A stretch of DNA of 6,433 nt from Candidatus Sulfotelmatobacter sp. (GTDB lineage: Bacteria; Acidobacteriota; Terriglobia; Terriglobales; Acidobacteriaceae). Location of the stretch: the NCBI GenBank assembly GCA_030037575.1, contig JASHRB010000088.1, positions 1-6,433 of the forward strand. The letters are read 5' to 3'. Positions 1 to 4,962 of this stretch are shown here, in pieces; position 1 is the first letter of the stretch, and every line of letters begins with the position of its first letter. A program made the position numbers and the translations under genes. Under the pieces are notes generated by a model, which ran no database searches, had not been told where the DNA came from, and saw nothing but the letters and a program-made list of their open reading frames with translations.

Positions 1-186
1 AAGCCGCCAAAAGCTGAGACCACGCTCGAACCATAGCCAGTGAAGAACCTGGCTCACTGCTCGGCCGCGCTTTTCTCAGACTCGAGCCCTGGCGGAGGGC
101 GTCATCCCGACGCCCCCGTTTGCACCAGCCTGGCGAGCCTCCACCGCGCAACGGACCGTGGGTATCTCTCCCCCCTAACTGAACAA
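1..186. other. Non-coding segment, no gene recognised
   Basis: No reading frame here resembles a known protein. The only long frame crossing it, on the plus strand, runs straight into the antisense of the transposase and is not protein-like. Two small inverted repeats are visible: 35-40 with 49-54 (6 bp), which competes with 38-43 pairing with 54-59, and 97-103 with 109-115 (7 bp, 5-nt loop). Neither is followed by a T-run. No tRNA or rRNA pattern was recognised. It may be intergenic DNA flanking the IS200 element, whose outer end should lie a few tens of bases left of the hairpin at 187-207. Confidence 0.5.
97..115. repeat. Small perfect hairpin (7-bp stem, 5-nt loop)
   Basis: GGGCGTC at 97-103 pairs perfectly with GACGCCC at 109-115 around the loop ATCCC. 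There is no T-tract on either side, so an intrinsic terminator is not well supported. It could be the remains of a terminator for a gene left of the window, or chance in GC-rich DNA. Confidence 0.35.
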
Positions 187-207
187 CCCTCGGCTGGAAG
201 CCGAGGG
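187..207 (-). repeat. Perfect 9-bp hairpin at the tnpA 3' end, candidate IS200 right end
   Basis: CCCTCGGCT (187-195) and AGCCGAGGG (199-207) form a perfect 9-bp stem with a 3-nt loop. AA at 185-186 can add pairs with TT at 209-210 across a bulged G208. It lies two bases beyond the transposase TGA (210-212). IS200/IS605 elements carry sub-terminal hairpins recognised by TnpA, so a right-end role is the natural reading. In RNA it could also act as a terminator, but no proper U-tract follows on the minus strand (TTGTTCAG). Confidence 0.6.
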
Positions 208-209
208 GT

Positions 210-605
210 TCAGGGGTTGTCGATGGGAAATCGACGGTCGTCGGCGATCTGCTCGCCTTCTTGTTCATCAAGGTATTCTCGGATCATCTCGTCGCTAATG
301 GTACCTGAGCTCACGGCCAGGTATCCTCGCGCCCAGAAATGCCTCCCCCAGAATTTCTTCCGTAACGAGGGAAACTCCTGCAGCAGCACCCGGGAGCTGA
401 TCCCTTTGAGCCACTGCATGATCGGGCTCACTTGCTGATTTGGGCGATCGGAGACGAACAGGTGAACGTGATCCCGTGCGACCTTGTCGGACACAATCTC
501 CAGTTCATGTTCCATGGCGATTTGGCGCAGGAGGTCGCGCACCCGAATCGCGACTTCGCCCGTCAACACCGCCTTGCCATACTTCGGCACAAAAACCAGA
601 CGCAC
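210..605 (-). CDS. tnpA: IS200/IS605-family transposase TnpA (Y1 HUH), N-terminus short
   Basis: This is a 131-residue single-strand DNA transposase of the Y1/HUH type, which cuts and joins hairpin-marked element ends through a tyrosine. The HUH metal-binding motif is H46-V-H48 within DHVHLFV. The catalytic tyrosine is Y111 in IREYLDEQ, with the usual glutamine four residues later. The conserved FWGRHFWARGY block (85-95) and LKGISSR (66-72) are present. The start shown is GTG at 603-605. It begins directly at RLVFVPKYGK, whereas relatives have roughly 10-20 residues before this strand (commonly ending YH). In frame, a TAA lies only two codons upstream (612-614), and the GGAAG upstream touches the GTG, too close for an ideal ribosome site. 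The copy may therefore be 5'-truncated by a nonsense change, or weakly translated. Family assignment is firm; activity is doubtful. Confidence 0.85.
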   Translation of the reverse strand: MRLVFVPKYGKAVLTGEVAIRVRDLLRQIAMEHELEIVSDKVARDHVHLFVSDRPNQQVSPIMQWLKGISSRVLLQEFPSLRKKFWGRHFWARGYLAVSSGTISDEMIREYLDEQEGEQIADDRRFPIDNP

Positions 606-639
606 CTTCCGTTACACCAAATCTTGCTTCGCCGGAAGG
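605..639 (-). promoter_or_regulatory. Inverted repeat over the tnpA start, possible translation-blocking leader structure
   Basis: CCTTCCG at 605-611 is perfectly complementary to CGGAAGG at 633-639, with a 21-nt loop. In the minus-strand transcript this stem includes the GGAAGG just before, and touching, the GTG start, so it would hide the ribosome binding region. Leader structures that sequester the transposase start are known for IS200 of enterobacteria. Here the role is inferred from base pairing alone. Confidence 0.45.
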
Positions 640-644
640 GGAGG

Positions 645-676
645 GGTTTCCACCATCCCCGATGGGGACACTAAAA
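645..676 (-). repeat. Partly palindromic segment in the tnpA leader, resembling a single CRISPR repeat
   Basis: Read on the minus strand, this 32-base stretch begins GTTTTAGTG, contains the palindrome TCCCCATCGGGGA (656-668; 5-bp stem, 3-nt loop) and ends GTGGAAAC. Length, internal palindrome and a GAAAC-like 3' end are all typical of CRISPR repeats. However, no second copy occurs in the window and no cas gene is present. It more probably belongs to the left end of the IS200 element. Confidence 0.3.
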
Positions 677-704
677 CAGACACTCGCTCTGCATCCCAAA
701 CAAT

Positions 705-736
705 AATGGCTCCTCGGTTTCGCGGGAGGAGCCATT
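705..736 (-). terminator. Strong stem-loop, probable intrinsic terminator of the LTXXQ protein gene
   Basis: AATGGCTCCTC (705-715) and GAGGAGCCATT (726-736) form a perfect 11-bp stem with a 10-nt loop. The stem begins about 50 bases after the TAA (787-789) of the minus-strand LTXXQ gene. On that strand it is followed by ATTGTTT, a weak U-tract. On the plus strand it is followed by TTC after the stem's own TT, so it may act both ways. It would also shield tnpA from read-through out of the gene upstream. Confidence 0.7.
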
Positions 737-786
737 TTCAATCTGAGCCCGCTAGGGCGGTCACTTCGGATCTACTCGGGTTGCGG

Positions 787-1224
787 TTACTGTTGCGGCG
801 GTGCGTCGGCAGGCGGGGCCTGGCCTTGCATCCGTTGTTCCCTCCGCTGCTGCATGGCATCCCATTTCTTCTGCTGGTTGGGATCGAGAAGCGCGCGAAT
901 TTGGTCATCGCTCGATTTGTGTATGTCCATCATCTTGGCGCGCCGGTCTTGCTGCGAGAGCGAAGAATCCGAATGCAGGGCTTCTGTTTGCGACTGGGCT
1001 GACTTCAAAATGTCAAGCACCTTGGCCTGCTGATCGGCCGTCAGGTCCAAACGCTTGGTCAGCATTTCGGTCCGGCGTTGCGGATCGAGATGCCCCCTTC
1101 CCGGCGGCGGACCGGCCGGAGCGGCCTGCTGATCGTTGCTGCCGTTGTCTTGCGCAATGGCGGATGGCGTAACCGTGTATACGAGCCCGGCTAAAAGCAG
1201 CGCGAGCAAACAATGTTTGAGCAT
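787..1224 (-). CDS. Secreted Spy/CpxP-like LTXXQ-motif protein
   Basis: This is a 145-residue exported protein related to the Spy/CpxP and 'periplasmic heavy-metal sensor' group, small helical periplasmic proteins involved in envelope stress or chaperone functions. ATG at 1222-1224 is chosen because AGAGGAGA (1231-1238) sits 6 bases upstream; a longer frame reaches 1269 but would bury the signal peptide behind an Arg-rich extension. Residues 1-24 form a signal peptide (K3, hydrophobic core LLALLLAGLVY, cleavage likely after SAIA). Residues 25-45 are a Pro/Gln/Gly linker. The LTADQ motif is at 61-65, with a degenerate second copy near 113-117 (LDPNQ). The rest is amphipathic and helical, rich in Q, K, R and D, and the tail (134-145) is Pro/Gln-rich. 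It is transcribed divergently from the receptor gene. The family is clear; metal binding or true chaperone activity cannot be inferred. Confidence 0.85.
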   Translation of the reverse strand: MLKHCLLALLLAGLVYTVTPSAIAQDNGSNDQQAAPAGPPPGRGHLDPQRRTEMLTKRLDLTADQQAKVLDILKSAQSQTEALHSDSSLSQQDRRAKMMDIHKSSDDQIRALLDPNQQKKWDAMQQRREQRMQGQAPPADAPPQQ

Positions 1225-1230
1225 AAATTT

Positions 1231-1238
1231 TCTCCTCT
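1231..1238 (-). promoter_or_regulatory. Ribosome binding site that fixes the LTXXQ protein start
   Basis: On the minus strand AGAGGAGA lies 6 bases before ATG (1222-1224). It is the best Shine-Dalgarno match in the window, and it selects this ATG over the upstream in-frame start at 1269. Confidence 0.8.
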
Positions 1239-1270
1239 GAATCTGCCTGTGAACTCTTGGACGTGGCATG

Positions 1271-1299
1271 ATTGTACAAACCTCATTATCCCCCTGAAG
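1271..1299 (-). promoter_or_regulatory. Possible sigma70-type promoter of the LTXXQ gene
   Basis: TACAAT (1271-1276 read on the minus strand) is one mismatch from the TATAAT -10 consensus. A weak -35 candidate, TTCAGG (1293-1298), lies 16 bases further upstream. Transcription would begin about 40 bases before the ATG at 1224. A second -10-like GATAAT lies just upstream. The -35 match is poor, so this is only a candidate. Confidence 0.3.
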
Positions 1300-1487
1300 T
1301 TGTGAGAAAGCTGGCGGCTTTACGAACTTTTACCGTGAGTCCCTGAAACCCTAGGGCTGCCAAAAGAGTATCGTCCGCGGAGCGCAGCGCAATTGTAGAT
1401 AAAATTTTACAGTCCACGGGGCAGCGCCACGCTATCATCGCATTACAGCAGGCCGAAAGTCGTGACCCGGGAGAATGCAACGGTTAA

Positions 1488-4400
1488 GTGAGCAGCGAAT
1501 GGCCCACAGTCGCAAGCGGAAAGATGGCCTGTTGCCTCGCGGCTCTCTGCCTCGCCGTGCTCTGCGCGCCCGCGCGCAGCCTCCCCCAAACTTCTTCAGC
1601 CGCAGCCCAAGGCGGAAGCATTCACGGCATGGTGAAATCGGGCAATATGCCCATCCCCGGCGCCACCGTTTCCATCACGCCCCGCTCGTCTCCGACTTCT
1701 CCCTCCGCCCCCTCTGCGGGTGGCTCGGCAACAATCACCACCTGGACCGAGGTCGACGGCAGCTTTTCGGCTGCGGTTCCAGCCTATGGCGCGTATTCCG
1801 TCCGCGTGGAGATGGAGGCTTTCGCCGCCCCGGCCAAAGAAGTCACGCTCGATGCCGCCCACCCTTCGGGGCTGGCGAATTTTGAATTGACCCTGCTCTC
1901 ACGCAGCCAGTCGGCGCCGCTTCAGCCGCGAAGGCAGTACGCCGGCCAGCGCGGATTTCAGAGCCTGCAGGCTTTGCAGAACATGAGCAATCAGGACAAC
2001 GGCGCCAACCAAATGGCCGATATTGTTCCCTCCGGCATGCCCGTTCCCGGACTCGATCCCAATAGCGCCACCGAGTCGATCGCCGTTGCCGGCAACACCT
2101 CCAATCCCTTCAACTCCATGAGCGGCGCGGAACTGGAACAGCGCATCAGCGACGCACGACAGCAGGGCGGCGGTTTCGGCGCCGGCTTCGGCGGGCCCGG
2201 CGCCAGCGGCTTCGCCGGACCCGGCGGTGGTTTCGGCGGAGGCGGTGGTCGCGGCGGAGGCGGCGCCATGATCATCGGGCGGCGCGGCTTTGATATCAAC
2301 CGGCCCCACGGCTCCATTTACTACGGCATTGGCGATTCGGGGCTGAACGCTGCACCATTCGAATTAACCGGCGAGCCCCCCGTGAATCCTGCGTATTTGC
2401 AGAACAGTTTCGGCGGATCGGTGGGCGGTCCGCTGAACATCCCCAAAATTTATCAGGGCGGAGCGAAGACGTTTTTCTTCGTGAATTTCAACGGCAAGCA
2501 GGGTTCGAATCCTTTCGAACAATTTTCCACCGTCCCCACTCTGCTCGAGCGGCAGGGAAATTTCTCGCAAACCACTTACACCACCGGTGCGGCGGCCGGC
2601 ACGCCGGTGGTGATCTACAATCCCCTCACCAACCGGCCGTTCCCCAACGCGACCATCCCGAACATCAACCCCGTCGCCGCCGGATTGCTGTCCTACATTC
2701 CTGGGCCCAATCTTCCCGGAAGTTACCAGAACTTCCGCTTGGTCACTTCCGCCACCAGCGACAGCGACGATCTCAATATCCGCGTGAACCACTCCTTCGG
2801 CAGCGTGCCCATACGCGGCCGTCGCGGCTCCGGCGGACGCAACGCCCCGCGCAACAACTTGACCTTTGGCTTTCACTATCACCAGTCCGATGCCACCATC
2901 ACCAATCCGTTCCCGAGCGTGGGCGGCAACACCGGCGTCCGCAGCTTCGATATCCCCATTGCTTACGTGCGCAGCATCGGCAAGCTCACCAATAGCCTGC
3001 GCTTCGACTTCAACCGCAGCCGCACAAAAACGCAGAACCTTTACGCGTACGTCGACGACATCACCGCCAACCTCGGCATTGCAGGCGTTTCGACGAATCC
3101 TTTCGATTGGGGCCTGCCCAATCTTTCCTTCACCAACTTCGCCAGTCTCGAGGATACGAATCCGCAGCTGATCCGCGACCAGACCTACACTTTCTCCGAT
3201 TACGTCGTCTGGACCCGCGGGAAGCATTCCTGGCGCTGGGGTGGCGACTTCCGCCGCGTGCAGCTCAACACCGAAACCGACAACAACGCCCGCGGTTCGT
3301 TCGTTTTCACCGGAGCCAACACCGCCGAGATGGTCGACGGCCAACCCCTTACCACCACCAGCGGCTACGACTTTGCCGATTTTCTTCTCGGCTTGCCGCT
3401 GCAGACTTCGCTCCAGTTCGGCTACAATAACTACCACTTCGCCGGCGATTACTGGGATTTATATGTGCAGGACGAATGGAAAATGCGCAGCAACCTCACC
3501 CTGAATTTGGGGGTGCGCTACGAATATGTCTCTCCCTTCACGGAAGAAAATAATCGCATCGCGAATCTCGATCTTTCGCCGGCGGTGCTGAATCCCGCGC
3601 TGGGGACGCCGACGGTCGCGCTGGTCTTGCCCGGCCAGGTGGGACCTTTCAGCGGCCCTTTGCCCGACAGTCTGCTGCGGCCGGACCGCAACAATTTCGC
3701 TCCCCGCATGGGCTTCGCCTGGAAGCCGCTTTCCCAAACCGTGGTGCGCGGCGGTTATGGCATCAACTACAACACCGGGCAATACCAGACCATCGTGCAG
3801 CAACTTGCCTTTCAGCCGCCGTTCTCGACGGCCGAAACCAACATTCAAACCGTGCCCGGAGAACTCACGCTGGAGAATGGATTTCCTCCGCCCGCCGCCA
3901 ACGGCATCACCAATAACTATGCGGTCAATCCCAACTACCGCCTCGGCTATGTGCAAATTCGCAACCTCGATATCCAGCAGCAGATTCGGCCCACGCTCCT
4001 GCTGAACTTCGATTACACCGGAACCAAAGGCACCAACCTCGACATTCTCGAAGCTCCCAATCGAACTCCGTCCGGCATTCGCATTCCCAACGTGCAGGCA
4101 TTCACCTATGAAAACTCGCTGGCCGACTCCGAGGCGAACGCCGGATCGGTTCGCTTGCGCAAACGGCTCGCCCGCGGCTTTGCCGTTGGTGGCCTCTACA
4201 CATTTTCCAAATCGATCGATGACGCATCGTCGATTGGCGCCGGCGCAACCTCAGCCGCCAGCACGCCCGGACTTGGCGCCGGGGGCACGGGCGCGGTCGG
4301 CGGAGGAGCGAGCAGCAGTTCTTCCTCCAGCACGGGCACATCCAACGTTGCCCAGAACCCTTTCGATTTATCGGCCGAGCGCGGGTTTTCCAGCTTTAAC

Positions 4401-4946
4401 CAGACCCATAAGCTGACCGCCGATTATCTCTGGGAGCTGCCCTGGGGAAGCGACAAGCGCTGGCTCACCGCCAACTCGCCGCTGCGCGCGGTCTTCGGCG
4501 ACTGGCAGTGGAGCGGCGATTTCACCATCGCCTCCGGCCTTCCCTTTACGCCGCAAGTCATCAACAGTGTTTGCGAGGTCAAAGGCGGCACCACCAGCAC
4601 TCTCCGCCCCGACGTTGTTCCCGGCCAATCGGTTCAGCTTTCGAATCCTTCCATTGGCAAGTGGTTTAACACCGCCGCGTTCGTGGCCGCTCCCGGTTGT
4701 CAATATGGCAACGCCCGCCGCAACAGCATCATCGGCCCGGGAAGCAAAGTCTTCGACATGGCGCTCACCAAGGTGATTTCGCTGAAAGAATCGCGCATGC
4801 TGGAGCTTCGCGCGCAGGCCACCAACGTGTTCAACATTCCCAATTACACTTCCATCGACACCATGCTGACTTCGCCCACCTTCGGCCGGGTCACCGCCGT
4901 GGGCGCGATGCGTCAGCTCACCCTGACCGCCCGGTTCCGCTTTTGA
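1488..4946 (+). CDS. Oar-like TonB-dependent outer-membrane receptor with carboxypeptidase-regulatory-like domain
   Basis: This is a 1152-residue outer-membrane beta-barrel of the large Oar-like receptor family abundant in Acidobacteriota, expected to import or bind an unknown, possibly carbohydrate or peptide, ligand with TonB energy. In order: a signal peptide in the first 30-40 residues (core ACCLAALCLAVLCAPA); a carboxypeptidase-regulatory-like beta-sandwich at about 44-136 (IHGMVKSG, PIPGATVSI); a divergent plug region at about 150-310 containing a Gly-rich stretch (227-259); the family signature FGGSVGGPLNIPKIY (308-322) followed by KTFFFVNFNG; then barrel strands such as YVQDEWKMRSNLTLNLGVRYEY-like sequence near 658-680 and NNFAPRMGFAW near 735-745; and a terminal strand ending ARFRF with the C-terminal Phe of outer-membrane proteins. 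Cys1029 and Cys1071 could form a disulfide in a loop. No TonB box was recognised. The GTG start is uncertain: TAA immediately precedes it and GGGAG lies 14 bases upstream. ATG at 1524 is the alternative. It is followed after 16 bases by a VWFA gene. Confidence 0.9.
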   Translation: MSSEWPTVASGKMACCLAALCLAVLCAPARSLPQTSSAAAQGGSIHGMVKSGNMPIPGATVSITPRSSPTSPSAPSAGGSATITTWTEVDGSFSAAVPAYGAYSVRVEMEAFAAPAKEVTLDAAHPSGLANFELTLLSRSQSAPLQPRRQYAGQRGFQSLQALQNMSNQDNGANQMADIVPSGMPVPGLDPNSATESIAVAGNTSNPFNSMSGAELEQRISDARQQGGGFGAGFGGPGASGFAGPGGGFGGGGGRGGGGAMIIGRRGFDINRPHGSIYYGIGDSGLNAAPFELTGEPPVNPAYLQNSFGGSVGGPLNIPKIYQGGAKTFFFVNFNGKQGSNPFEQFSTVPTLLERQGNFSQTTYTTGAAAGTPVVIYNPLTNRPFPNATIPNINPVAAGLLSYIPGPNLPGSYQNFRLVTSATSDSDDLNIRVNHSFGSVPIRGRRGSGGRNAPRNNLTFGFHYHQSDATITNPFPSVGGNTGVRSFDIPIAYVRSIGKLTNSLRFDFNRSRTKTQNLYAYVDDITANLGIAGVSTNPFDWGLPNLSFTNFASLEDTNPQLIRDQTYTFSDYVVWTRGKHSWRWGGDFRRVQLNTETDNNARGSFVFTGANTAEMVDGQPLTTTSGYDFADFLLGLPLQTSLQFGYNNYHFAGDYWDLYVQDEWKMRSNLTLNLGVRYEYVSPFTEENNRIANLDLSPAVLNPALGTPTVALVLPGQVGPFSGPLPDSLLRPDRNNFAPRMGFAWKPLSQTVVRGGYGINYNTGQYQTIVQQLAFQPPFSTAETNIQTVPGELTLENGFPPPAANGITNNYAVNPNYRLGYVQIRNLDIQQQIRPTLLLNFDYTGTKGTNLDILEAPNRTPSGIRIPNVQAFTYENSLADSEANAGSVRLRKRLARGFAVGGLYTFSKSIDDASSIGAGATSAASTPGLGAGGTGAVGGGASSSSSSSTGTSNVAQNPFDLSAERGFSSFNQTHKLTADYLWELPWGSDKRWLTANSPLRAVFGDWQWSGDFTIASGLPFTPQVINSVCEVKGGTTSTLRPDVVPGQSVQLSNPSIGKWFNTAAFVAAPGCQYGNARRNSIIGPGSKVFDMALTKVISLKESRMLELRAQATNVFNIPNYTSIDTMLTSPTFGRVTAVGAMRQLTLTARFRF
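2166..2264 (+). repeat. Gly-rich low-complexity stretch inside the receptor gene
   Basis: Codons 227-259 encode mainly glycine with Phe, Ala, Pro and Arg, in irregular GGGFG/GFGGPG/GGGGRGGGG units. The DNA is a degenerate GGC-rich repeat with varied codons. It interrupts the region where the plug domain is expected. Gly-rich insertions at this place occur in related acidobacterial receptors as far as I recall; the function is unknown. Confidence 0.75.
4236..4346 (+). repeat. Gly/Ala/Ser/Thr low-complexity loop in the receptor barrel
   Basis: Codons 917-953 encode a Gly/Ala/Thr/Ser stretch that includes seven consecutive serines (942-948). It lies between a strand ending FSKSIDDAS and the conserved NPFDLSAERG motif, the position of a likely external loop. 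The serines use mixed codons (AGC, AGT, TCT, TCC), so it is not a slippage-prone simple repeat. Confidence 0.7.
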
Positions 4947-4950
4947 GGAG
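4945..4950 (+). promoter_or_regulatory. Shine-Dalgarno of the VWFA gene overlapping the receptor stop codon
   Basis: GAGGAG at 4945-4950 shares its first two bases with the receptor TGA (4944-4946) and lies 12 bases before ATG (4963-4965). Spacing is on the long side. The overlap suggests that ribosomes finishing the receptor help initiate the next gene. Confidence 0.6.
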
Positions 4951-4962
4951 AGCGCAACGGCC

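Larger units (their letters stand above)
187..676 (-). mobile_element. IS200-type insertion element (tnpA only), boundaries approximate
   Basis: A single HUH/Y1 transposase gene with no tnpB or iscB companion is flanked by palindromes rather than by terminal inverted repeats. This is the organisation of the IS200 group of the IS200/IS605 family, whose TnpA recognises sub-terminal hairpins in single-stranded DNA. The right-end candidate is the 9-bp hairpin at 187-207, abutting the tnpA stop. On the left, the leader holds an inverted repeat over the start codon (605-611 with 633-639) and a short palindrome at 656-668. The two end hairpins differ in sequence, and I could not define cleavage or target sites, so the true ends may lie up to tens of bases outside these limits. 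Missing N-terminal residues in the transposase suggest the copy may be inactive. Confidence 0.55.

Noticed and set aside
1..60. Possible tRNA or structured RNA from the CTCGAACC segment and overlapping small hairpins
   Set aside because: No cloverleaf can be built around it, and the two hairpins are short and mutually exclusive.
187..676. TnpB/IscB-type RNA-guided nuclease system accompanying the IS200 transposase
   Set aside because: No reading frame with RuvC or zinc-finger motifs is present on either strand in or beside the element; it carries tnpA only.
505..741. Minus-strand frame of 78 residues overlapping the tnpA leader
   Set aside because: It overlaps tnpA in another frame, crosses the terminator hairpin, and has no visible ribosome site or domain. 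It could be an annotated hypothetical in related elements but is not supported as a gene.
1225..1269. N-terminal extension of the LTXXQ protein from 1269
   Set aside because: The extension is Arg-rich, would mask the signal peptide, and the strong ribosome site lies just before the downstream ATG at 1222-1224.
1286..1480. Minus-strand frame of 64 residues in the divergent intergenic region
   Set aside because: No Shine-Dalgarno, no recognisable motif, and it would occupy the region needed for the two divergent promoters.
2581..2610. GC-rich inverted repeat within the receptor gene (CCACCGG with CCGGTGG)
   Set aside because: It lies inside coding sequence with no U-tract and is a common by-product of GC-rich codons for Thr/Gly/Ala/Pro.
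2364..3437. Long minus-strand reading frame (357 residues) inside the receptor gene
   Set aside because: It is antisense to a clear receptor coding region, is Val/Gly/Ala/Glu-rich with no recognisable domain, and is explained by GC-biased codon use on the opposite strand.
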